Shown here: one piece after another, positions 1-7,717 of the stretch
How positions within the stretch are numbered: position 1 is the stretch's first letter
How the letters are laid out: every line of letters starts with the position of its first letter
Assembly (NCBI RefSeq): GCF_016027715.1
Contig: NZ_CP065691.1
Location: 1,025,954-1,089,953 of the forward strand
Direction: 5' to 3'
DNA length: 64,000 nucleotides
From: Lactococcus garvieae
GTDB taxonomy: Bacteria > Bacillota > Bacilli > Lactobacillales > Streptococcaceae
Translations under genes and position numbers: made by a program
The notes under the pieces: model-generated
What the model saw: the letters and a program-made list of their open reading frames with translations, nothing else
The model's database searches: none
Told to the model about the DNA's origin: nothing

Positions 1-429
1 GTAGCCTGCACCTGCGCCTGAACCTGAACCTGCTGTTGTATAATTAGTGTCGGAATCTAAGTAAAGAGTATGACCATTTCCATTAATAGATAAGCTCTTT
101 CCCTCTGAAATTGAAACGCCGCTGTTTGTGTTTGAGGTACTTGAGTAGCCATAACCCCCAATACTGGTATCCCCTGCCACATTTCCTACTATATTAAAAT
201 AAACAGTATTGTTTGATGCTGCTCCTGGGGTAACAGCTCGATAAGTATCCATCATGTCTTTCCAACTGTTGGTACTATAATAAGTGGCCCCTGCTGTCCC
301 AGTTACTGCTCCATTGGTGTCAGTGTTCCCGGTCAATACTGCCGCTTCTGCTTTTTCTCCCATACCTACCAAAGTCAAGACCATGCCCGCCATAAAGGAG
401 GCAGTTAGATATTTTTTATTGAATTTCAT
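1..429 (-). CDS. Partial surface adhesin, pectate-lyase-like, N-terminal part only
   Basis: The reading frame is open from an ATG at 429 to the left edge, so only the first 143 residues are present. It starts with a signal peptide (basic MKFNKKYLT, hydrophobic stretch, cleavage near AEA-AV). The mature part has the run GKSLSINGNGHTLYLDSD, typical of the parallel beta-helix 'pectate lyase-like adhesive' domain found in large WxL-cluster proteins of lactic acid bacteria. A Gly/Ala/Ser-rich stretch follows at the edge. A ribosome site (AAGGAAAG) sits 7 nt before the ATG, and the gene begins 13 nt after the stop of the preceding WxL-like gene, so it belongs to the same operon. A role as an adhesin or polymer-binding partner of the WxL complex is inference; its C-terminus, where a WxL domain or LPXTG might be, is outside the window. 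Confidence 0.75.
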   Translation of the reverse strand, partial: MKFNKKYLTASFMAGMVLTLVGMGEKAEAAVLTGNTDTNGAVTGTAGATYYSTNSWKDMMDTYRAVTPGAASNNTVYFNIVGNVAGDTSIGGYGYSSTSNTNSGVSISEGKSLSINGNGHTLYLDSDTNYTTAGSGSGAGAGY

Positions 430-442
430 ATATTTACTTTCC

Positions 443-1012
443 TTATAATCCCTGAACGAGCGTGTTTGTAATAGTTGCTTGGTAAGCGCCTGGCTTTATT
501 ACTTGCGTGGTATCTAATTCAATTTCCGCAGTTGCATTTCCACTCTTTTGGTTCCCTTGGGCATTGGGCTGACCAGTCAAGACTCTTCCTGCTTGCCCAA
601 GAACATTTACACCACTATTTCCTTTAATAGTGCCTGTGGCATTATCTGCTACGCTTATTTTAAAATATTTTAGAGGTAATACCGTAGGAGTTCCATTAAT
701 CATTGCTGTAAAATTACTTATCTTCTGCTGTAAATTATAACCCCTAGTAGTACCTGTAATATTGACAATGTTGTATGGCTCTGTTCCTGCAACAGTGATG
801 GGGCCTCTAGTAGAAGATTCTGTATTAGAAAAATTAAAGTCTGGAGCGAGAGTGAGATATAAATTATCAGTAGTAGGTGCAGTAACATTGATATAAGTAT
901 TGGCACTTCCATTATTGTTATCGATTTGGGTATCTGCACAGACTTTATCAAGTTGTACAGCACTAATGATAGTCAAAGCAATAACTGCAATGAATTTCAT
1001 TTTTTCTTTCAT
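443..1012 (-). CDS. Secreted WxL-like protein lacking both WxL tryptophans
   Basis: 189 residues with a signal peptide (cleavage near VCA-DT). The mature part is about the size of a WxL domain and follows its layout: an NxT-rich start, a middle 'RGYNL' where true WxL proteins have 'GWxL', and a final 'GAYQATITNTLVQGL' where they have 'YxxxLTWTL'. Both signature tryptophans are therefore replaced (by Tyr and Thr in this alignment by eye). Its stop lies 13 nt before the adhesin start, and its start overlaps the end of the WxL-interacting protein gene by 4 nt, so the three are co-translated. It could be a WxL-fold partner or pilin-like subunit that no longer binds peptidoglycan through the WxL motif. 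The family call is from pattern only. Confidence 0.6.
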   Translation of the reverse strand: MKEKMKFIAVIALTIISAVQLDKVCADTQIDNNNGSANTYINVTAPTTDNLYLTLAPDFNFSNTESSTRGPITVAGTEPYNIVNITGTTRGYNLQQKISNFTAMINGTPTVLPLKYFKISVADNATGTIKGNSGVNVLGQAGRVLTGQPNAQGNQKSGNATAEIELDTTQVIKPGAYQATITNTLVQGL

Positions 1013-2037
1013 TTCTTCTCTTTTCTTTTATTTAATCCATAAAAGACTAATCCTACTGCTGTTGCACTAAGAGTAGCAACTCCTATCCATAGATAGTATT
1101 TTTGTTGATTGTTTTCTTTGTTTTTTCCTGTCTGAGGTGTAGCTTTAACACTACCTTTATTGTCTACTTCAAGCAGATAGACTTCTTTTAGATTTTTAGA
1201 TCCCTGTTCTGTTTCTATGTTCAGTTCGTACTGATTTCCTTTTTTCAGCTTTTTTTCCATTTGCAAATCTAAGTTGACATCAGCATAGGGAACGATTGCT
1301 CCTGAAGCATAGTCTAGGCTTGAGTAAATTACCCCTCTTTTATCTTTGATTGATGCATGAAGTTTTGTTTTTTCTTGTAGTGTATCACTATTATTTTGAA
1401 TACGAACAGACTGCTCATCCATATTTAATTTACCTGGAGAAAGGGAGAGATCAGACGATTTAGCCTGTGCGCCAGATTGGAGAATAAGAGCAAAAGCTGA
1501 ACTATAAATATTCAGTAAACTTTGACTTTTTTCTTTATCATTTGCCCGGCGAGTAACATTGATACCCCCTATTGCAATTTTATCTGCCCAAGATTTAGGT
1601 ACTTTAATTTTTATTGGAACTTTTTTTATTTCACCAGGTTCTAGAACTACCACCCTACTCCCAGTACTTTCTCCTATTGAAATATTTCGGTAGTAATCAA
1701 ATCCTGTTGAACGAGAAAGAAAATCCTTTGTTTCTTCTTCTTTCAAGCTGTAATCAATAACAAAATTGGAATTAGTAATCGCCTGATTAGAAGTTATATC
1801 AAATGTGTTTTTATTCTTACCATTATTTATTTGTATATATATAGTAATTTCTTGACCACCTTTAACATCTAATCGCCAGTAGCCTAACTTATCATCGGTC
1901 TGATGTTTTTCAAATATTGGCTTCGTGGAAAAATCCGCACCACCATTTTCTTGAGCATAGGCTTTTTCCCCAGTCACTAGTACCCATAAAAAGATTACTA
2001 AGAATAGGAGTAAGCATTTATTAACTTTTTTCTTCAT
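1009..2037 (-). CDS. WxL-interacting protein (DUF916-DUF3324), membrane-anchored
   Basis: 342 residues: signal peptide to about residue 28, a DUF916 (peptidoglycan-binding) region at about 35-165, a DUF3324 (host/WxL-binding) region at about 170-285, then one C-terminal membrane helix (YYLWIGVATLSATAVGLVFY) and a basic tail NKRKEKK. In the csc/WxL clusters of Gram-positive bacteria such proteins tether WxL proteins at the cell wall. It is the second of two adjacent paralogues. Just before the membrane helix it has TPQTG, which looks like a decayed LPxTG sorting signal with Thr in place of Leu; whether a sortase accepts it is unknown. It overlaps the next gene by 4 nt. Confidence 0.85.
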   Translation of the reverse strand: MKKKVNKCLLLFLVIFLWVLVTGEKAYAQENGGADFSTKPIFEKHQTDDKLGYWRLDVKGGQEITIYIQINNGKNKNTFDITSNQAITNSNFVIDYSLKEEETKDFLSRSTGFDYYRNISIGESTGSRVVVLEPGEIKKVPIKIKVPKSWADKIAIGGINVTRRANDKEKSQSLLNIYSSAFALILQSGAQAKSSDLSLSPGKLNMDEQSVRIQNNSDTLQEKTKLHASIKDKRGVIYSSLDYASGAIVPYADVNLDLQMEKKLKKGNQYELNIETEQGSKNLKEVYLLEVDNKGSVKATPQTGKNKENNQQKYYLWIGVATLSATAVGLVFYGLNKRKEKK

Positions 2038-2102
2038 TTAGTTCATTCCTATCTTTGAATCTACGGTAAGCTTATGTCTTCCCAAAACTATGCGTATTTT
2101 CT

Positions 2103-3233
2103 TTATTTTTTACTCTCTTTTTCATCTAACTTTTTCTCAAGTTCTGCAATACGTGCTGTTTTTTCATCTTCTTCTTTTTTACGACGTTTCCATAAAATAA
2201 AGAAAAGTATAAGTATAAGAACGAGGATGATAAGCGCAATAATCAACCATTTAATCCAAGAATTATCTTGTTTTATCGTGACATCTTTCTGGTTAAGCTC
2301 ACGTGCTTTATCAGCTGTAATTTCAAAATCTTGAGTAAATTTCCATTCATATTTGTATCTCGTTTCATTTCCTTTTGAGTCTTTAACTACGTATTTACCA
2401 TTTTCATCTTTCTGTCCATGAACAGTCATTTTCAACTGATATTTACCTGGTTGTAGTTTTTCTCCATTCAATGAAAGAGGGTAATCAAAGTTGGAATTAG
2501 GTGCCATTTGCATCATTTCTTTACTTGATTTATATACAAGCTTCGGATTATCAATTCCTTTAATCGTTTCTGATAGCTGCATTTGATTCAGATAACCCAT
2601 TGTTGGATTTTGCAAGTTGGCATTGATTACGTTCCGATAATTTACCTGACCTGGAGCTACTTTGGTTAATTTAAGATCAGGCGCTACTTTTTCACTTTCT
2701 TGACTCATCAAAAGAGCAATAACGTAAGCATATTCGTTCTGAATACTGATTCCTTTGGAGTCAGAGGTCTTCTTCTCACTCTGTTTTTCTTTATAAGTTA
2801 ACCCACCAGCCATATAACCCTTAAATCTTGTAGCAGGCATTTTCACTTTAATCTTTACCGTTTTTGTCGTTTTAGGTGGTAAGACGATTTCTTTATCAAG
2901 ATTCACATAATCCTTCATGTTGTACTTTAAGGATGAATCAGCTTTTATATTATTTGGAGAGTATTCAACTACTCCATTTAAATTTGTTGTAGCACTTGCT
3001 AAGCCCTGTTCAACAGTAACAGACTTGTCTGTTGAATTACTCAACTCAACAGAGAGTGTTTGTTCTTGATCTGGTTTCATTAGCAAATCAAAATAGGATG
3101 CTTTGCTTGCTTGATTTTCGGGTAATACAGCTTTAACACTAAAATTAAATTGATTTGCAAAAGCTGGTTTGCCAAAGGCTATTATTCCACTTAGTACTAG
3201 TGTAAAGACTGCCCATTTTTTTAAGTTTTTCAT
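2103..3233 (-). CDS. WxL-interacting protein (DUF916-DUF3324)
   Basis: 376 residues with a signal peptide (cleavage near AFA-NQ), a DUF916 region at about 30-165, a DUF3324 region at about 175-300, a hydrophobic helix (WLIIALIILVLILILFFILW) and a long basic/acidic cytoplasmic tail (RRKKEEDEKTARIAELEKKL) with coiled-coil character. This is the classic CscA-type architecture. It is followed after a 65-nt gap by the second paralogue and preceded by three WxL genes. The tail is longer than in its neighbour, so the two copies may differ in what they contact inside the cell. Family assignment is firm; the binding partner among the four WxL proteins is not known. Confidence 0.88.
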   Translation of the reverse strand: MKNLKKWAVFTLVLSGIIAFGKPAFANQFNFSVKAVLPENQASKASYFDLLMKPDQEQTLSVELSNSTDKSVTVEQGLASATTNLNGVVEYSPNNIKADSSLKYNMKDYVNLDKEIVLPPKTTKTVKIKVKMPATRFKGYMAGGLTYKEKQSEKKTSDSKGISIQNEYAYVIALLMSQESEKVAPDLKLTKVAPGQVNYRNVINANLQNPTMGYLNQMQLSETIKGIDNPKLVYKSSKEMMQMAPNSNFDYPLSLNGEKLQPGKYQLKMTVHGQKDENGKYVVKDSKGNETRYKYEWKFTQDFEITADKARELNQKDVTIKQDNSWIKWLIIALIILVLILILFFILWKRRKKEEDEKTARIAELEKKLDEKESKK

Positions 3234-3341
3234 ATTTCCTTTAACCTCGATAATAATATTTTAACTTCGAATAATAATATAATAAATAATTGCTTATTTT
3301 CTTCTTTTATTGAATGAGAAAGAAGAAAATATAATTTTTAG

Positions 3342-3366
3342 GAAGCTTTCGTCTATGGTAAGCTTC
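3342..3366 (-). terminator. Hairpin between WxL gene and WxL-interacting protein gene
   Basis: A 7-bp inverted repeat (GAAGCTT / AAGCTTC) with an 11-nt loop, followed on the minus strand by CTAAAAATT. It is a weak terminator or processing hairpin inside the operon and could lower expression of the downstream genes relative to the WxL genes. The remainder of the 159-nt gap (3234-3392) is AT-rich, with a repeated CGA(A)TAATAATAT element and no clear promoter. Confidence 0.4.
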
Positions 3367-3392
3367 TCTTTATAAATGATAAAATATTTATC

Positions 3393-4121
3393 TTAGTTTG
3401 CTGGAGTGTCTGTCAATGTCCAAGTCAGAGTAGACTTATAAGTTGTAGCTAGCTTTGTTGCTTTACCTGGGACAAATAAAGATACTGATGAATCTTTGGT
3501 TGTATCATCACCCCATGCAAGAAGGTTAGTACCTGATCCACTGCCTGCTGTCGCACCAAGAATTGTCCCTGAAGAAGCACCTGGTGTTAAAGTAACTGAA
3601 GAAACTGATTTATTTGCAGGGGATTCAGAGTTTGTAACTACTCTACCATTTGACAGTGTCATTTTAGCGCCCGTTAGTACTGATCCAGTACCAGTTGAAC
3701 CATTTGTAAATTCTGTTGCTTGAACAGACAGAGACCAGCCCGCTAAACTCCCACGGTTATCTGTAACCTGAACCCAGTTTGGACGAGTTGAACCATCCGA
3801 AAGTGGATTTGCTTTAGCATTGTAAGTCTTATCTGAAGATGTGATCTCTTGACTACCAAAGTCAAAGCTTGAGGCATAGTCAATAGAAAGCGGACCATTC
3901 GTGCCTGGCTTTGGTCCAGTTGGATCAGTTGGGTCAATGGGCGTAACTGGTTTTGTAGGATCGGTTGGATCCACTGGATCGGTTGGTTTGGTTGACGGAG
4001 TATAGGTGATTACTCCGTTTGAGTCGTATGTTCCACCATCAGCTGCAAAGACAGTTGAAGCCCCTGTGGATGACATAATTAATGCCAGTGCTGTAAGAGA
4101 AATAATTTTTTTCGTTTTCAT
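3393..4121 (-). CDS. WxL-domain cell-surface protein
   Basis: 242 residues. Signal peptide with cleavage near VFA-AD, then a short N-terminal strand, a Pro/Asp/Thr-rich linker of repeated DPTDPT(K/G)P units (about residues 44-72), and the WxL domain with motif 1 'LAGWSLSV' and C-terminal motif 2 'TLTWTLTDTP'. The shared TDNRG block precedes motif 1, as in its paralogues. WxL domains bind peptidoglycan non-covalently, so the protein should sit on the outer wall surface. It is the last of three tandem WxL genes; the gap to the WxL-interacting protein gene holds a weak hairpin. Confidence 0.9.
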   Translation of the reverse strand: MKTKKIISLTALALIMSSTGASTVFAADGGTYDSNGVITYTPSTKPTDPVDPTDPTKPVTPIDPTDPTGPKPGTNGPLSIDYASSFDFGSQEITSSDKTYNAKANPLSDGSTRPNWVQVTDNRGSLAGWSLSVQATEFTNGSTGTGSVLTGAKMTLSNGRVVTNSESPANKSVSSVTLTPGASSGTILGATAGSGSGTNLLAWGDDTTKDSSVSLFVPGKATKLATTYKSTLTWTLTDTPAN

Positions 4122-4152
4122 ATTCGTTTTTCCTTATTGTTTTACTATATAC

Positions 4153-4938
4153 TTAACTATTCTGAGGTAACTCAGAGAGTATCCATTTTAACTGAGTCGT
4201 ATAAGAAGCCGCATCTTTAATTGTTTTTCCGGGAACGTAAAGTTGGACATCAGTATTGAAGTTTTCTTTTACTACGTTTCCTTCTTTGTTAAGTGCGTTT
4301 TGTTTTACGAGTTTACTTCCCCATCGTATTGTCCAAGTCCCTACTCCAGCACCTTTTTCTGCTGTTGCGACAACTGTTTCTTTACCAGGTACGAGGTTAT
4401 TGATTTCTTGAATTTTTGGTGCAGCGTCTTCATTGGCTGAGACTGCTTCGGGATTTTTCAAAGAAATCATTGCCCCTTCTAAAACGCGGTGTTTTGCAGA
4501 GACGTTTTCTTGACGGAACTGAGCCTTTTCTATAACTTTCAAAGTCCATCCTGCAGTTGTTCCACGATTATCCGTGACTTGAATATAATTAGGAGTTTCA
4601 AGATTGGAATTTATATATCTTTGTGATTTCGCATAGTAAGTTCTATCTTGAGTCGAGATATTATTAATTCCAAAGTCAAAAGATGATACATAATCAATAG
4701 ATAAGGGACCTGGGGTCCCTGGAGAAGGTGTCTTGCCATCTGGCCAGATTGGAGTAACAGCAGAACCGGGATTATTTGGCCCTGGATTAACAGGTGGAGT
4801 TATTTCCTTTCCTGGTGTAAAACCAATTTCTCCAGACGTTTGATAACTCTCGGAGTCAGCTCTAATATTTTCGGAAGAAATAATGATAGTTGTAGAAGCT
4901 AAAAACAAAGCTATACCATATACCAGTTCTTTTCTCAT
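4153..4938 (-). CDS. WxL-domain cell-surface protein
   Basis: 261 residues. Signal peptide (cleavage near IRA-DS), a Pro/Gly linker (PPVNPGPNNPGS), then a WxL domain with 'TAGWTLKV' and 'QLKWILSELP' at the C-terminus. An internal 'GTWTIRWGSK' block is shared with the WxL protein at 7718-8497, with which it aligns along its length, so the two are closer to each other than to the direct neighbours. It is 26 nt from the upstream WxL gene and 31 nt from the next, consistent with a single transcript. Confidence 0.9.
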   Translation of the reverse strand: MRKELVYGIALFLASTTIIISSENIRADSESYQTSGEIGFTPGKEITPPVNPGPNNPGSAVTPIWPDGKTPSPGTPGPLSIDYVSSFDFGINNISTQDRTYYAKSQRYINSNLETPNYIQVTDNRGTTAGWTLKVIEKAQFRQENVSAKHRVLEGAMISLKNPEAVSANEDAAPKIQEINNLVPGKETVVATAEKGAGVGTWTIRWGSKLVKQNALNKEGNVVKENFNTDVQLYVPGKTIKDAASYTTQLKWILSELPQNS

Positions 4939-4964
4939 TCTACCTGCCTTTCATCAACTGGTTG

Positions 4965-5786
4965 TTAATTGCCTGGCGTGTCAGAAAGTTTCCAGATGAG
5001 ACTTGTAGTATAAGCTGCTGCTTTTTTAGCTGTACTTCCGGGGACAGTAAGAGTTATCGGTGACTTAGTTGCAACTGCATCTTGAGCAGTTGCACTCGCA
5101 TCATAGTCAGCCGTAGCACCTAGAGCATATGTCCAAGTACCCATTCCTTCATTGGCTTTTGCTGCCATCACGACTTGGTCAGAGGTACTTAGTGTAAAGT
5201 CTGATGCATTAATATTTGATGGTTTGGCAGCCGTTACTGTACCATTTCCTGCACCCTTACTAAACTTAAGCTCTGCACCTGTTAAATATGTCCCCAGTGG
5301 CGCACTAGCTTCAGGCGTGGTTGTAATATCAGTGCCATTTTCTCTAAATTGTGCATCTGTTGCTACAGAAAGTGTCCATCCTGCAAACGACCCGCGCACA
5401 TCAGTAACTTGTGCATAATCTGGTACGATACCTGTTACCGCTCCACTTCCATCAACTATTTTTTGTCCATGTGCATAATAAGTTTCAGTCGTTGAACTAA
5501 TTTTTTGTTTTCCAAAAGACAAGCTTGATGCAAAGTCTAAACTCAGTCCTTTTGTTACTTCTACCGGCGGAGTAACTGGTTTTCCTGGATCAGGATTTTC
5601 CGGTATAACCGGTTTACCCGGATCTGTTGGATCCACTGGTTTAGTGCCCGTATCTCCCGTTACAAATTCTAAATCACCTGAGGTTGGATAATTAGCATCT
5701 GCAGCAAAAACAGTGCTCGTCGCGATAGGAGTAATGACCATTAAAGTTGCAAGTGTTGCAGTTGATTTTAACATAAGTTTATTCAT
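4965..5786 (-). CDS. WxL-domain cell-surface protein
   Basis: 273 residues. Signal peptide (cleavage near VFA-AD), a linker with DPTDPGKPVIP-type repeats at about 47-75, and a WxL domain with 'FAGWTLSV' and 'SLIWKLSDTP' close to the C-terminus. The gene starts 4 nt after the stop of the small sortase-substrate gene, so translation is probably coupled. In csc clusters, a small LPXTG protein followed by WxL proteins and a DUF916 protein is the standard order, and this stretch follows it. Confidence 0.9.
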   Translation of the reverse strand: MNKLMLKSTATLATLMVITPIATSTVFAADANYPTSGDLEFVTGDTGTKPVDPTDPGKPVIPENPDPGKPVTPPVEVTKGLSLDFASSLSFGKQKISSTTETYYAHGQKIVDGSGAVTGIVPDYAQVTDVRGSFAGWTLSVATDAQFRENGTDITTTPEASAPLGTYLTGAELKFSKGAGNGTVTAAKPSNINASDFTLSTSDQVVMAAKANEGMGTWTYALGATADYDASATAQDAVATKSPITLTVPGSTAKKAAAYTTSLIWKLSDTPGN

Positions 5787-5790
5787 GAGT

Positions 5791-6132
5791 TTATATTTCT
5801 TCCTTAATTCTTTGTAATTTATGATTATTATATCTAATAAGGTTTTGTGTGCTGTATATTAGCAGTGCTCCTCCTAATATAGAGAACATGAGCTGTGGCA
5901 ACGGGCTAGAATCTCCCGCACTTGGAATGATTTTTCCAATTTGTTTATTTTCAGATAAAGTTAAACCATTATTTTTTTCTTGATTTTTTCTCTCTTGATC
6001 ATTTAAATCATATTTTCCGACAAATCCAATGCTATCACGATTGTTGTAAGTTACCTTGTCTGCAGACGCGTGGAGCATCCCAGAACCAGTCGTCAGTAGG
6101 AAAACAATCAAAAATAAAATTTTCTTTAACAT
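5791..6132 (-). CDS. Small cell-wall protein with IPSAGD sorting signal (CscD-like)
   Basis: 113 residues: signal peptide (cleavage near ASA-DK), a short mature part with 'IGFVGKY', then 'IPSAGDSS', a hydrophobic segment (LMFSILGGALLIYS) and a longer basic tail. The layout is that of the small LPXTG protein of csc clusters, but the sorting motif is IPxAG instead of LPxTG. A second copy with IPDAGDSS lies at 8527-8844, and the cluster's own sortase lies directly upstream in the opposite orientation, so the sortase may be adapted to this motif. A strong ribosome site (GGAGGTG) precedes the ATG. First gene of the minus-strand WxL operon. Confidence 0.75.
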   Translation of the reverse strand: MLKKILFLIVFLLTTGSGMLHASADKVTYNNRDSIGFVGKYDLNDQERKNQEKNNGLTLSENKQIGKIIPSAGDSSPLPQLMFSILGGALLIYSTQNLIRYNNHKLQRIKEEI

Positions 6133-6448
6133 TACACCTCCAACTCTTTGGGTTTTTATTAATTTGAGGAAATAAAGTTAGACGTCAATCACCTTAAACC
6201 ACAAATCTATTTAATCACACCCTTTGTACGTAAGTCAATCTTAGTTTAATGATTTTTTTATTTTTTATTTTTTTCAAAAAAAAAAATAAAAAAAGAAGAT
6301 GTTAAAGTAGATAACATCAATGTTTTACTGCTTATGCCTTTTCTTTTCGCAAATATTATTTTATACAATTTTTCTCTAAGCATCGAAAATACATTTACAA
6401 AATATTTTCATTTTGTTATGATTGAAAAAAAATAAGAAATGAATAAAA
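6133..6448. promoter_or_regulatory. Divergent promoter region with AT-only inverted repeat
   Basis: This 316-nt gap separates the WxL operon (minus) from the sortase gene (plus). For the sortase, an extended -10 (TGTTATGAT) lies at 6414-6422, about 27 nt before the ATG. For the WxL operon, a TTGACT -35 (complement of 6232-6237) with an AT-rich -10 about 17 nt on is a candidate. The element GTCAATC occurs at 6184-6190 and again at 6234-6240 in the same orientation and may be a regulator half-site. At about 6252-6295 a T-rich run is followed by an A-rich run, able to form an AT-only hairpin. No gene is seen. Confidence 0.45.
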
Positions 6449-7210
6449 ATGAAGAAACCACACTTAAAAATATTAATTACTATCCTTATTCTTTTAATGT
6501 TAGGAACTCTTTCTGTTCCTTTTTCTAAATATTTTGGAATAGCAACACATTCTCAGCTGACAAAAACGGAAGTCGTAAAAAATAACCTGCCTCGTGTTAT
6601 CCCTGATTCTGAAACAATTAAGGCTCCTGATTTGCAAGATGTTATTAATGCTTATGGCAAACAAAACAATGCGGCTATTGGGCAAATTGTTGCTCCCAGT
6701 GTTTCTGTCAGCCAACCAATTTTTGTAGGGTTAACAAAAGATAATATGGCGCAAGGAACTGTCAGCCTTTTTCCAAAACGTGACCCGAGCCAGCAAACTT
6801 TGACAGTAATTGGGCATCATGTCCAATATGACTCCAGCCTCCTTTTTGGTGGTGTTCAAGAGTTAAAAAAAGATGCCGAAATTTACATTCGATATTTTGA
6901 TAAATATTATGTTTATAAGGTGGAGTCCAATCGTATTATTAAAGAAACAGATCTGGAGGCCCTACAAGATAAGGGAGCAAATTACCTCTATTTGATTACT
7001 TGTAATACAGCTACCCAAACACCTTATCGAGTCCTTGTTACTGCCAAAAAAGTAACTGTCCCCTCTCAACACCTTCAAGCCTCCTTTACTCATGAACAAA
7101 AAGTCATCAAAGAAGCGCATACCAAGTCTTATTGGATAAAATTTCTTTTACCTTTGTTCATTACACTGGTTATGACTGTATTATTTTTAATTTATATTTG
7201 GAAGTTATAA
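6449..7210 (+). CDS. Sortase of the WxL cluster
   Basis: 253 residues. N-terminal membrane anchor at about 7-29, sortase beta-barrel at about 75-205, and a second hydrophobic segment at the C-terminus (about 228-250), unlike housekeeping SrtA. The catalytic residues are visible: His123 in 'VIGHHV', Cys185 in 'YLITCNT' and Arg194 in 'TPYRVLV', at SrtA-like spacing. It is the only plus-strand gene in the surface cluster and sits between two modules that each hold a small IPxAGD protein and WxL genes, so it probably anchors these. The extra C-terminal helix recalls class C sortases. Substrate choice is inference. It ends at a bidirectional terminator. Confidence 0.88.
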   Translation: MKKPHLKILITILILLMLGTLSVPFSKYFGIATHSQLTKTEVVKNNLPRVIPDSETIKAPDLQDVINAYGKQNNAAIGQIVAPSVSVSQPIFVGLTKDNMAQGTVSLFPKRDPSQQTLTVIGHHVQYDSSLLFGGVQELKKDAEIYIRYFDKYYVYKVESNRIIKETDLEALQDKGANYLYLITCNTATQTPYRVLVTAKKVTVPSQHLQASFTHEQKVIKEAHTKSYWIKFLLPLFITLVMTVLFLIYIWKL

Positions 7211-7228
7211 CTCTCTTTATTAAAGTAA

Positions 7229-7257
7229 AAAAAAATCATCCATTTGGTGATTTTTTT
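7229..7257. terminator. Bidirectional intrinsic terminator
   Basis: A 10-bp inverted repeat AAAAAAATCA / TGATTTTTTT with a 9-nt loop. It serves the sortase (plus) and the convergent gene ending at 7278 (minus). The stem is AT-rich, so termination may be incomplete. Confidence 0.65.
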
Positions 7258-7277
7258 GCTTTTCATAATATTATATG

Positions 7278-7697
7278 CTATCTAGTCCCAAAGAGAAGTC
7301 TTCCCGACATGCATGAAAGAACTTTCCCAGTACTTGTTGTTAAAGAAGATTCACCGTCTAGTATTCTTACTTTTTGGGAATTTTCAAGTGCAACGGTAGT
7401 ATCTGGCGCAAAAAAGATTTTCTTTTTCCTTGTTTTACCTTTCTTCTTTTCTTCCTCTTTATGAACAGGTTTATGAGGTTCCTTCTTAGGTTCTTCTGAT
7501 TTTAATGGAGGTTTCGGAGCAGGTATCGCTTCGGGCTCCTGAGGTGTCACTTTCGATTCTGGCGAAAGTGGATTTAGCACTTCTGCTGCTTCAGATGTGC
7601 TTTGTGCACCTGGTCCTGTTAAGCTAAAAGATAATAATACTAACCCACAGACAAACAAATAAGTAATCTTTGTCGCTCCTCTATTTGTTTTTTTCAT
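7278..7697 (-). CDS. Secreted Pro/Lys/Glu-rich protein of unknown function
   Basis: 139 residues from the ATG at 7697, which has GGAG 8 nt upstream (a TTG one codon earlier is less likely). It has a signal peptide (hydrophobic ITYLFVCGLVLLSFSL, cleavage near SEA-AE), then a low-complexity Pro/Glu/Lys segment (about 45-95) that ends in the very basic 'KKKGKTRKKK', and a C-terminal part 'LENSQKVRILDGES...SGRLLFGTR'. No WxL domain, LPXTG or membrane anchor is seen, so the mature protein would be released or held to the wall by charge. Last gene of the minus-strand module 8844-7278. I do not recognise a family. The C-terminus looks abrupt but no other frame continues it. Confidence 0.6.
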   Translation of the reverse strand: MKKTNRGATKITYLFVCGLVLLSFSLTGPGAQSTSEAAEVLNPLSPESKVTPQEPEAIPAPKPPLKSEEPKKEPHKPVHKEEEKKKGKTRKKKIFFAPDTTVALENSQKVRILDGESSLTTSTGKVLSCMSGRLLFGTR

Positions 7698-7717
7698 CAA
7701 AGATACTCCTTTATATT

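Noticed and set aside
3900-4000. Repeated DPTDPTKP-coding units in the WxL linkers as a CRISPR or DNA repeat array
   Set aside because: The repeats are short, in frame, and encode a Pro-rich linker seen in several paralogues; no spacer structure.
6252-6295. T-run/A-run at 6.25 kb as a classical rho-independent terminator
   Set aside because: The stem is AT-only and there is no gene reading into it from either side; kept only as part of the divergent region.
7132-7464. Plus-strand frame overlapping the sortase end and the gene at 7278-7697
   Set aside because: No ribosome site, runs through the terminator and lies opposite a gene with a clear signal peptide.
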